Shown: in pieces, positions 40,850 to 53,300 of the stretch
Layout: each line of letters opens with the position of its first letter
Numbering within the stretch: the stretch's first letter is position 1
Assembly (NCBI GenBank): GCA_943735955.1
Contig: OX030957.1
Coordinates: 5,187,801 to 5,251,800, forward strand
Length of the DNA: 64,000 nt
Source of the DNA: Piscicola geometra
Lineage: Eukaryota; Annelida; Clitellata; Hirudinida; Piscicolidae
Reading direction: 5' to 3'
The notes under the pieces: generated by a model
The model's database searches: none
Seen by the model: the letters and a program-made list of their open reading frames with translations, nothing else
Told to the model about the DNA's origin: nothing
Program-made: the position numbers and the translations under genes

Positions 40850-40855
40850 AATAAA
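40850..40855 (+). terminator. Candidate polyadenylation signal of Caskin
   Basis: First AATAAA after the stop codon, about 540 bp downstream; a second lies near 40979. Motif only. Confidence 0.4.
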
Positions 40856-43800
40856 AAAAATATTTTATAATTAATTAATTATATACTATAATTTATATTC
40901 TGTATCATGTTTTTACTATTTTCAGGGCAGAATGGCTGTCACCAGGCTATCAAATTACTTAAATTAGTTATTGGGTTTGAATAAATCTGAATTTATTATA
41001 GAAATGTATGAAATGTTGTTTCAAACTCCCTCCCTAGCCTTTGTTAAAAGCTATTGAACATGAACATTTTATGAGATATAGATTATTTAGCCTTATGTTT
41101 AGGTGACATATAAACTAAATACATTAAATTTAAATTATTTAGATACATTTATTCCTTTGAAGAGTATTTCAATTTGAGCTCTCACGCAAGTGTGCTACCG
41201 TACTTTTCAACATGTTTAACATCCACGACTCTCATACCTCATTTGCACTGTGTTTACTCTATTTTGATAAACTAAACACAGATTTTATATAAAAAATTGA
41301 ATAACTTATTTTTTGCACTTCACTTATATGTTGAATTATCTCCTTGGTGTACTTATTTCAAGCGTTAGAGCATCTTTGGTTGCATCATATTCTTGGAAAA
41401 TTCTAAAAATTGTAATATTTTATTCATTCATAACAGACGAGTTTTAAATATATTATAACATTTTAAATTTTTAGATATACAAGTCTGAAATAAATCCCAA
41501 AAAAAATTTGAAAATTGTTTTTTTAACGTTATCTTAAACTTGGAAGGTGAAAAATTAAACATTTTCAAAGTATCCTACATAAAAGGCTTTTTTGGCCATA
41601 AGAGAGGATCGAAGTGGCCGGTAACTGCTAGGGCAATAAATAAACGATAAAAAGTTTAAATTATTACCGAAATTCAGTAATAAAAATGAAGTTTAGCTTA
41701 ACCACATCTTTATTAATTGCCGAGGATTTGGAAAGCAAAAGTCATAATTTAGTAATTATCAGCACAGTGGGTAGGCACATTGAATGATTTAAAAGTATAC
41801 TAAATCCGTGGATTAAGTTCTCCCAAAGCCGTATTCCGCTCTCTTAATGGTCCCTTTTTCAAAATTCTTATCAAAAGCTATATCTTGAAATTTTGAATTC
41901 GGTTTCAAACGTTTTTGCTGTATAATGTACATACGCTTTTATGGGAAATAATCCAACAATGAAGATAACGCGTGAGTTATAATTCTCAAAGAGAAGCATA
42001 TCAAGCATAATCCTTTATCAGCATTAAACTTTCAGTATTATCTAAAATGAGTTGGAACTCCGAAATATGAATTTAAATTTCGACTTTATTTCAATTTAGG
42101 TCCGACATTTAAAACAACGACCACATCATCCTTCAAAATCAATTTTTGTTACTTGCGTGTATTTCAGTGAACGCAGCATTAATTTCCATTCTAACAAACA
42201 CCAGTCAGGCCATTTATAAAAGAACTTTCAAGCTTCACAAGCATTTCCGCATTAATAAGACGAAATCTATAAAGGCTTGACACTGCCAGGTCCCTAGCGA
42301 CATGCAGGCCTCCGACTGACCTGCGTCAAACACTTCTAAAAGGCACATAAACGCCGCAGACTCTTCTTGCAGGAGGATGATTAATGCCAATTCTTGCATC
42401 CTTTGAGCGACCAAGCTGAAAAGTCCTCGTGCACATTTCTCAACTGTCTCAAGCGTATATTTGAGGTTTTAATAGTTTTTAAGGTGGTTTAAAGAAATAA
42501 AGATCTACAGTTTTTTAAAAGAATTATTTGAACATTTTATAAAGCGTAATGTTAAAAAAAAATTTAGCTGAGAAAAACAAATATAATTTTTTTATAATAA
42601 ATACTAACTTGAAAACTTAAAAAATTTTAAGAATCACAAATTTATTTGTTGGTATGAAACTTTTCAAAGAGATATAATTCAATCTCACAACTAAATGAAT
42701 AAGAAATTTTAATCGAGAATTATAACTCCAAATTTTAAATTGCATTTTTATGCAATTTAATTAAAAGCCCCTTTCGTCAAAAAACTATTTTGCCATTTAT
42801 TTAAAAGGGCAAAAAACGTGTTCAGTGATTGTGTTCTGCTGCGATTTGAAAATCTGATATTCTGGCACACAAAAAAGTTTACGTTGCATGTTCTAAGTAT
42901 GATTTAGGAATAAAACTGACCACGCATGTCTAATCGGATTCGCTTCCATCTGTTTTCCATTTCTTTAATTGGAATTGTTACGCTGTAAAGTGGAAAATGT
43001 AATTTATAAAAAAATGAAATAGAAAATTAAAAAAATAATATTTTTAAAAATAATTTTGTTTGACGATTTTATCTAAAAAATGAATTGCTGAAATAAATTG
43101 GAAATAAAAACACAGGAAATGTTAAGAGAGCTAATAAGTTATAAAAGTAATGAAAAAAACTAATTACTAAATGAAGAAAAAATATGATTTTGCTTTCATA
43201 AAATAAAACGAACTTTGTAAACAAATATTATTCAAAAGAATCTTTCAAAAAGACGTCCAAAAAAAATATGTTATAAATAATAGAAGGCTGCAAGAAGATT
43301 GAGGTCCATCGCTCATCTTTCCAGTCACCGCACGAGCATGCTAGCAAACCCGACATGTTTTGAGTGGTTTGTTCCAATATCAGATTCAAATATTTCAATT
43401 TTTTGTTATTCATCATTTGCATACTTCCAAAAATGTAATTTTCAATTGGAGTAATGTAATTTTATCTTAAATTCTATAAAATACACAAAAAAAATTCTTC
43501 AAGTAATTTTGAAGTTTTACTAGAAATATATAAAAAACTTTGCATAACGCAAATAAATCCTTATTAATCTAAATCATGATAAAAACCGTGAATAAGTTTA
43601 CTTTAAGACAAGCCAGTCGCCCATATTTTACTGTTTTAGTCTTATAAAGAGTCGATTATAAACATGCAAATTAAAACTAAAAAAGTAAAAGCTCAAAATT
43701 TGTGTGTTAAAGTTTATATCAAAAGCCTTTTATTAAAACTACAAATTGTGAAACTAATAAATTAGACTATTTTTATATTTTTATTCTGTTAACTGAAATA

Positions 43801-46299
43801 AAGTAAGTACACTTTTTATTAGTTGTGTCTTTCTACCGGCCTCTCGCACTAATCGCACTCCTATTTCATAGTCTCTGCCCTAGAAAGTCCTGATTAATAG
43901 GCTTTCGGTGTGTCTTTTTAATTTAGGACCTCAACTTTCAGATGCAGAACAGCTAAGTAAAATGAGATTGGTCGAAATGAACACAAATTATTTTATTTTT
44001 TACGACTTATCTCAATGAAATTTGCTTCTATTTTCTACAAGGAATACCATTTAACTCTTAATTGATAATTCACAATAAAAGATGTTATATTATATGCAAT
44101 TATATAGGTAATTAGATTTTTTGTATAATTAGAACGTAGATTGGCTTGATTGAGTCAAGTCGACATGAGTCGAAAAAGAATTGTCTCGTCAAGAAGGAAT
44201 GCGAGGCTTCATTGACCTAATTGTCAACACTTTGTGAAAGAAAATAATTCGTTAAAAATATACACTTTAAAACCTGAAAAGTTTATTCTACATTTTCAAT
44301 ATTTTTTAAAATAGTAAAACTATGGCCAGCATATATTTTTTAAATAGTAAAACTATTTTAAACAAAATATTAAATTAACGCAAAGAAAGTATTCGTATAC
44401 ATGTTTTATCCTTATTAACTGATTTTTAAACAAAAGATCTATAAAACCTAAAATGTTATTTAGAATTAGAAAAGTAAGTATCGACAAAGGAGTGTGCAAA
44501 CGCACTAAATTGATATTTTGAAACTCTTGTTTTCTCTATTCCTCCTTCAGCTTTATTATGAACAGTTATATCTAGCTTTTCATGTTTGAAACAATAAAAT
44601 GAAGAGATCTCTTGTATTAAAAGACATTTATGAAGCATACTTTGGTAAAACAGAATAATTGTCGTTTATTTTTATGACACTAATAAAGAATATATATGCA
44701 GGGGTTATTTTAGCATGAAATATCTTTTGAGAGGAATAGTGACCGTCCTATAATATACATGAGCCGATTCGAATAAAGAAACAGAGGCAATTGAGCGTTT
44801 GTCGTTTATTAGTTTTAGTCTTTTTTGTAGTTTTATACCTTAATGCGCGAAAAAGGTTTCCGGCAAGAACACGATACTTTGGAACAATAAAATGTCTAGT
44901 GCTTGCGCTTTAAATACCTTTTTGTGTCGAGAATTTAGTCCTTTAATAGATTTATCAATATCTTGTTAGAAAGGTCTTCCTTCCTTGGATTTCGCCCTTG
45001 ATGAAACGTTTTTCGCCAGAAAGCTTTTGAACGATCTCGTCTCAAAGCGGCATTTTCACCATTCCTCATGCTTCTACGAATATCTTAATTTTTGTGAACG
45101 TGCAGATAAAAGATCGTTGTGTTTCTAGTACTTTGAGATATTCCACGACAGAGTCTTGTAATCAGAGGCGAAATGCTTTCAATGAACAAATCAAGACGAC
45201 AAATATTTACAAAAAATAGGCAAGATGCCTAAAATACGCATGAAGAGAGCTCAAAAGACGATAATGTCTTGTGTTTATCATCGCCGGAGGAAACAGACAC
45301 TCTCAGTGCCTGTTTACACGACGATATTCACAATTCTGCATGCTTGCGAGTCATTACAATGTACGAGCCCATAAAGCACCTTTATCTCTTTGTTTCTCGC
45401 CAATCTTTGAACCTGCCTCCTTTTTCTCCAAGATCCTTCTAATTACGGTCTCTATTTCTCCTCCCGACCAATGGTATTCAAGTTTGATAAAATAATTCAT
45501 TTATTTTGTTTAACTTAAAAAAAGTAATTTAAATAATGATTTTTTAAATGTATAGTTGAAGAGCACTTTCGTTTTCAAATTGTATCGCCATATTTAAATC
45601 AATAACACTCGCTCATTTCAAGCGCACTTTTGAATGTAAATTTAAAATGCTTCGAGTACATAGATGTATATCAAATAAGAGTGAATCAATTAATGGGCCC
45701 AGAAAGGCAGACTCTTGGCATGGCAGACAAATAAATCAGTAAAATAATGTTGCTCGTAGCAAACCTCAACAAAACCCTAAATCTACACGAAAACAAGCGA
45801 ATCGATAAGCGCCAGCATAAATCTTTAATCGTTATAACTAATAAATCTTCCGAACAGATAAAATTGAAGCAAAACTATTAATGTCATTTTTCATTTTCGA
45901 CATGTTAGGGTGAATGCGTACAGACAAAAAACTTGTTAAAAACATAAAAATATAATTTCAAGAAAAAATGAAATTTTTGTTTGTTTTTTGAATATTCGTG
46001 TTTGATATTTGTTTGTAAAGAATAGTCGAAAAAGATATTGCCATCATTGCAACGCTAATTGTTCAATAATACGTGATCTTCAGAAAAGAAATTTCATATT
46101 TTCAACACACGTCTGATTTATATATTTTATAGTTGTAAAGCCGTGTTTACTTTCCCTGAAAAATTCATGCTAGTTCAAGTTTTTTTTTGCCGATGACAAC
46201 AGAATGGTATGTTCTTGAATTTAAGCAGATGCAATAAAAACGAAAAAGAAACGATTCTTGTGATGTTTCACACGAAAAGAAATAATTTTAAATTTATAA

Positions 46300-46390
46300 A
46301 AATAAGTATTTAAATTTTTACAAATAAGTATTTAAATTTTTACAAATAAGTATTTAAATTTTTAAAAATAAGTATTTAAATTTATACAAA
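46300..46390. repeat. 22-bp tandem repeat
   Basis: About four copies of ATAAGTATTTAAATTTTTAC + AA with one or two changes; AT-rich, intergenic. Confidence 0.9.
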
Positions 46391-47335
46391 TTGTTTTTAA
46401 AATATTTTATATTCGACTATAAATATAATTAATATTTTTTACTTCTTAAATATTCTAAAATATAAATCATTTTATTAGTATGATGGTAAAAGTTCTATCT
46501 TTATAAATAAAGATTATTTTTCTATTTTATTTCAAGTTTCAAAACTTCAGCTAGAAACCCATTTCTGGGTTTGAACTTTTCAAGGCGTCAAGTTATAACG
46601 TGTCAGTGTTTATTTCATGAGCTTCTTTGTCACAAGCAAACATTGATGATGCCCGAGCCTTCCAACGGTCTTTACAAATATGTTAAACTCTCAAATTTTA
46701 ATTTATTTTTTCAAATTCTAAAAAGTAACTACATAAAGCTAATTACGAAAAAACTATTTTAAGTGAAACGTTTGCTATAATTACAAATGCTTGAATTTAT
46801 TCGAGACATGCAGCGTATATAAGGCATGCGCTGCTCGAGCATGCATGCAAGCAGGCGTTTGGCTGCGTGCTTTCCGGGTAACAAGCTTTAAAAAGTCTAA
46901 GATTTCTTCGCCTAATGTCTTCTCTGTCAGTCCATGAAATGGCTTTCTGCTTGGTTTTGTACTGTTTTTCAATTTTTACCGCCGTTTCAGAATGCTTTGG
47001 ACTAAAGGGATCATATATTTCGACCAAGTCACGTTTTCTTAGCAATAATCTTTGAATGCTGTAAAAAATATAATAAATGACTTTGTAAACAATTTTGATT
47101 AGCTTCATGAAAAAATAAATAAAGTTTTTTATTATTTTGCATAAAAATTCAAATGAGCCTTTTGACCGGCATTTAACGAACTGAAAAAAATATTTGCTGA
47201 AGTTGAAAATTTTGTTTCTGATGAAAAACAAATCAAATGAGTACATAGTGATCGTTCGAATGTTTTTAAACTGATACTCAGAAATGTTTTTATTTATTAT
47301 TTTTCTCCAAAGCTTTTTCTTTTTTCAATGGTCAG

Positions 47336-47362
47336 TCTCTGCTGGAAGCTCAAGAGAAGCAG
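47336..47362 (+). CDS. Candidate 27-bp micro-exon of the lectin/CUB gene
   Basis: Pyrimidine-rich tract and GTCAG acceptor, GTAAAA donor. In phase 1 it reads SAGSSREA and joins the next exon (GAT, Asp) in frame, keeping the phase-1 rule of this gene. No homology support. Confidence 0.35.
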
Positions 47363-50300
47363 GTAAAACAAACAATAGCTACACACACAATTCCACATTT
47401 ATTTAACTTAACTGTCTCCATTTTAAAATTGAGCTTTTACAATTTTAAAGTTTTTTTAAAGTTTTCAGCGACTAACTTCAAAGACATAAACATGATTCTC
47501 ATAAGGCTTTTAGTTTTTTTGAAAGGTTTTCTCACATAATTTATTTTCTTGAATTTTAAATCTGAAGCTATTCAATGAATAAATTTCGAAAACAAAACTA
47601 CGAAGAAGAATTTTTAAGCGTTTATTTGTAAACATTAAAAAAAAACCACTAAAACTACTTAACGTACATTCAGATTTCCGATGGAAGTCTCTACCAACAC
47701 AAAGACAACTAGACGACAGCAAGAGCAGCAAACTCTTCTCCAAGCAGCAGAGTTTCTGCCTCAACGACCAGCTGAGTCTTCTCTGTCCCGACGACTACAT
47801 CCTCCTATTCCGCGTGGCTCGTTTTGGCCTCAATGATTCTCAATTGGCTTCCAAGTGTGGCACTTCTTTCGTTCCATCTTGCTCGACCGATGTCACTATC
47901 CTCATCAATAAACAGTGCTCAGGTTGCATGGCTGCATGTCGTTGTAATTGGATGGGAATGGAAAGAGAGGTTTTATTCCGTTTATTTCAAGTTTTAAACA
48001 GTGACTGAAGTAAAAAATGTTGAAAAATAGAATATTGAACGTTTGAAAAATCTGGAAATTTTTTTAGTAAGATAATTTTTAAATTCTTAGTCGTCAAAGT
48101 TTAATTCATTTCTTTTTTGAATTTTCACGCCAACGGACACCAATTATACCAATCAACATCACTTTTTCCTCTAAAACCTCCATTTTTAAATCTATTTTCT
48201 CATTTGTCTGACATTTATTATGAATTGGTAAGCAAGAGACCTAAACTAATTGTTTCTTGAAGGCGACGGAAATTAACTTATGACAATAAACATCATCTTA
48301 ATGAAGCAAAAAAGTAGTTTTAAAGAAAAATACAACAAATATTTAATTAATTTATGAATCTGCAATGCTTCACATATAAATCAACATTAATAATGATTAA
48401 AAAGTACTTATTAACAAAAACAAAAACGCAAAATCTTAAAAACTCAAGATTATTAAGCATTTCACAGCTCCCAGCATGTATCCACATTTCTCAAACACTC
48501 TCAACTTCTTTTTTCTTCCACAAAGGTTCACAGAGATGTCACTTAACGGTCGACAACGATTCATTTGGAGACCCGTGCAACGACGAAGAATTCCTCAGCG
48601 TTCAGTACTTTTGCGCTCCAGGTCTGTTAGAAACTATAACGTTGGGGATTGGTATTAAATTATATTAAATTTAAATTAAAGCTAATATTTAGAGAATAAT
48701 AAATGTTTTGAAGTTACACCTGTTAATTAAATTGAAATTCATTTGCACACATGCATTGCAATACAATTACATTTTGCTGAGACGATAAAAATGATAAAGT
48801 GAATGCTGTAACGCACTAAAACGTTCCTAAATACCATTAAAGAAAGTTTACCTCATTATGTTTTTAAATTTTTTTTTCATATTTAATTTTTATATTGTTT
48901 TCATTACAAAAAGATAAAGCAAAAAAAGAGCAAGACATCACTCGTGGCCGGCGTAATTGTTGTGACAAAGATTGTTGTCATTATTAGTAATGGATGGCAA
49001 TGTATTACCCTTACCAACTTTTCGATATTATTAGTTACACAAGTTGCCTTGTTATTTTTAATTAATCCATGCAAAGTATTTTCAATGAATTGCTCAGACC
49101 TTTTGTGTGATAAATAGTGATTACAACTTCCTCTTAATACCATTACTTTCTGCATCACTAATCATTCCACTTTTAATTCAAATGATAAATGATTGGAAGG
49201 CAGTATTCTTTATCATAATTACATTTAATATTCACTTTTAAAATTCTTTTTCCAAAGGTTTTCACTATTTCGAGATTCGAAAATAAATCACGCTCACACA
49301 ATAAATTCAGAAATGAAACTAAATTATTTTTTATTTAATAAAAATAAATTCTTTTAGAATGTTTAATGACGCAATACTTCAGGTTTTTTGTCTTTTTCAC
49401 GGAGAGCGAATCTTCAGGCTATTTAAAAAGACGTTTTGATTTGATAGAGTGTTCGCATTATGGAGACTATGTCAGAGCAGTCTTTGAGAAACCACGTGCC
49501 CGGAGATTATTTATTAAATATTCAGCCTTTTTATTTCGATTTAATTTGAAAATAATTGAAAATACCATTTATTCCATATTTTAATAGAATCTATTCGTTC
49601 CTAAAAGCTTTTAACAAAACCAATAATATTCTTTCAGGTTTGATTTCGTTAAAAGTTTTTCTCAAGTACAATAATTACGCAAATAACTCAAAAAACTTTG
49701 TAGATAATAAAAATAACATTTTCATAAATAACCTTAATTCGAATAAAACTATAAAAAAACAATTTTGTTTTTTTAATATTTATGGTTATATATTTTGAAC
49801 TTGTTTAGACAAACTTTTTAAAAGTTCAAAGGATTAAAACCGTTTTTTTATGATTTTAGTATAATAAACTAATAATAGTATATTTGGTTTAAGTTTTTAC
49901 ACTTTTTAATGAAGGAAACCCCGTTCTATAAACTTAATATACTTATTTAAATCTTAATTGTATAATCACTTCAACATTCTTCTTAATAAATTTAACTTTC
50001 TTCTACACTCTTGATAAAGATTGCACAGAAAGGGACAAAATAGTATTTTATGTAAATTGAAAAGGAGTCTGATAAAGGGGTATGTACTTTATATCAAGAC
50101 AGAAAGGCATGATTTGGGCACTTTAGGCACGAGAGGCCAATGCTTCTTCTTCTTCTGGCACAACTCTCTTTGTAAAAAAGATCTTGAGCTAGCCATTTCC
50201 AAGTGTTGCGATGCTTAGTTCTCTATTTTAAAAGCTTCTATTATCTGAAAAGAAGATTATTTTAGATTTTCCAGTAATATAATTTTTTCAAAAAAATGTG

Positions 50301-53300
50301 GAAAAGCAAAATGCTCTGCAGGATAAGCTAAAGACGCCAAAACATATGAAAACTCATGAAAGTGTCGAAGCAATAGGGCACCTGTGTATATTAGAACTCT
50401 TTCCGGCTTTGGCAATTAAAATTATGTTTGAAAATGTCAAAGTAAAACAAATATTTTTTCTTACTATTAAAAATAATACAAAACATTTTTAAATGTTAGA
50501 AGAAACATTGGGTCCCTGCTTCTTTTTAATTTTAGAAAGAGTTGAGAACTGCCTTTATTTTTAGTGTTTCAACGAAAAGCCGCTTATCGATCATTCACGT
50601 CAAAAGAATCGTAAAATATTGCAAAAATGAAATATTCTCACTAATAACAGCGCCATCACTCAAATGTTTCCATTTTTCACAACCTGTTTGTTTCAAAAGT
50701 CGACAAAACGGACGAAGCAACAAAATTTTTAAAATAAAACCTATTTTAATATATTTATTAATACTAAACTTTTGTTATTAACCATTTTTTGTGAAGAAAA
50801 AAATTTTGTTAATAAATACTTGAAAATTTCATTCAAATCTTCAAGTCATATTTTTTTATTTTCAAAAATGTTTCAAAATTCGAATAAGATAAGGTTTTTT
50901 GGCGCATAATGCCCCATGCATACACATGCTCGCTTTCCATTATGCTCGTCTTGTTTATTTGCTTCTGTATGAACACGAGGGCACCGACAGATGACTGGAT
51001 CTTAATTATACTCATACATAACTTTAACATTTTGCTTTACTAGAAGAATACTCAGCTTTTGGGTTAAGTTCTTAAATCGCCTTCAAGCATTCGAGAAAAC
51101 CATTTGGAACACTAGTTTTCAAGTTTCACTGCTGGTAAGAATCTTCGAGGGACTTTACGATCCAGAAACCATTTTTATGACACACATTATGGATAAAAAC
51201 TCTACATACTCGTTCGAGAATAAAGCACAGGAAACGTGTGCTGATGCCGGATAGCTCACTCTGCGAGTCCTATATCTTCATTACGCACTACCCTACAATC
51301 CTTTACGCAGTCACATCTTTTATCCATATTGCTTACTCGAAGAAATGCGACAGTGAATAAAACCTGTAATTTAGAAGTAGTCGTGAAAATCTTTCAGGAA
51401 TTATTGATTTAGTTAAATGAATAATCTTTATAAAAACCATTGTATCTAGTTTTAAAACTAACGCTCAAAAAATGTCAAAAAAATGTCATGGTAATGTTAC
51501 ATTTTGGGAAACTGAAAATAGTTTATTTTACGACTCACAGAAGGTATTTTGCGTCGTCACAAAAGTAAACCTAAAAATCATTCTTGACATCACTATTTTC
51601 AGCTCTCAAATATTTAAAATATTTTGTCATTGGTTTCAATGCAAATAGAATCCTATTTCGATTGCAAACTTTCGAATTTTTTATATTTGCTTATAAATAT
51701 TATTTTAAAAACTCTAAGACACATTCTCCTATTTTGCTTTTTCACTCCGAACAACAGTGGACATGCTGGACGCCAGATGTGCTTCGTTGGTGAACTCAGA
51801 AGTGAAAGCTACAGAAGGTTTCGTCACCAGTCCTAACTACCCCAAGCACTACTACGCAGGTGATTCTCGAGGCTGCATGGGAGGATGCATGAATGCGTGG
51901 ATGTATGCGTGGATGTATGCGTGGATGTATGTGTGGATGAATGCGTGGATGAATGCGTGGATGTATGCGTGATTGAATTGTGAATGAATGTTGATTGGAT
52001 GGTGAATGAATGGTGAATGAATGTTGATTGGATGGCTGAATGAATGGTTGAATATTTTGGATGAATGGATGGATGTCTGAATGCATACCTGAATGGATGC
52101 CTAAGTAAATCATAATTTTTTAAATCTAAGTAGTTTTTCCATGTTATCTTTCAGTTAATAAAGATGTAATACTTTGATAATCAAAGCTTTTTCCAGTTTT
52201 TACTATTTTGGAAATTGAGAAAAAAAATGTATTGTTTTAATAAAACTAGCAAAAATATAACTTCAAAAAAATAAATATATAAATATTTTTTTACATTTTT
52301 TAATTTCATCTTTTCAAGGCATTTTCTTTGTTCGATGGCCACAGAGCTTAATCTGTCGCCAACGATCCCTTCCATCTTACGTTCCTGCTAGTACATTCTA
52401 TGCGAGACGTGCTCCTTTTTCATAAATATTTAAATTTTTAATATTTATATAAATTCATTTAAAAAATAAACTGTTTTGTTTTTAAAAAAACCTTTTGCTC
52501 TTAAATTCGCATTCAATTTTCATTTTATGTTTTTCGCTATAATGTAAAAAGAGGAATTGAAAAAAGCTTATAAAAGAACTAGGATAAATTAATTCAATGA
52601 AAAATTTATTATTGCTTTAAAAAAAGCTAAATCACTTATTTACGTTGTGTAGGTTATTCTTTCTGTTCTCCAACTCACCTAGTACCGTTTCCCACGACCG
52701 GTTAGGTCGTAAGGGAGAAATTACGAATTTTTAGTTCGTACTTTCTGTTCACGGGACTTAGGGTTCTATTGGCAGCATTCATCTCTTCACCAAGAAATGT
52801 AGGCTACTAGGATGTGTGGGAATCGAACCCACGACCTATGACCAAAAGCTGCGAGTCGTTAACCACTCGGCCACCCGTTCACAAAGTACCCCGTCATATT
52901 AAGGCAAATGAACTTTCAAAATATTGGTATTCTACGTTCATTTTACGTTGAAACCACTTTAAAACTAGGATTTTAAGCATTCAAATGATAAAAAATCTAT
53001 TTTTACTTTGTTGATTAAAAAGAGCGTTTCTGAAATAAATAGTCTCACAAGATTATCTCTAAAATCGAGTTCCTAGATTGATTATCCGATAAATCATTAT
53101 CTTCTTTTAATATTGTTCCTTGACAACAAAAAGATTTTGAAATTTTTGGCTATTTCTTCAGAATATTTAAATGTTGAAAACTTTAATATTCTGTGATGTT
53201 GGCAATGAATCTCAAACTCAATGAGGGGAATGGTCATTACAACGACTAGTTACTTGAAAGCCGTCATGTAGATTCTGTTTTGAACGTTTATTTAATCCTA

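Larger units (their letters stand above)
40312..47335. other. Intergenic stretch between Caskin and the lectin/CUB gene
   Basis: 7 kb, mostly AT-rich. It holds the Caskin 3' UTR, a GC-richer segment at about 42150-42430 without an open frame, and a 22-bp tandem repeat at 46300-46390. The signal-peptide exon of the downstream gene may lie here but was not recognised. Confidence 0.5.

Noticed and set aside
46797..47246. 149-codon - strand open frame
   Set aside because: Composition and sequence show no domain, no splice context and no homologue I recognise.
52797..52885. Functional tRNA gene on the - strand
   Set aside because: A and B boxes are good but the acceptor halves do not pair and a SINE-like body follows; called a SINE.
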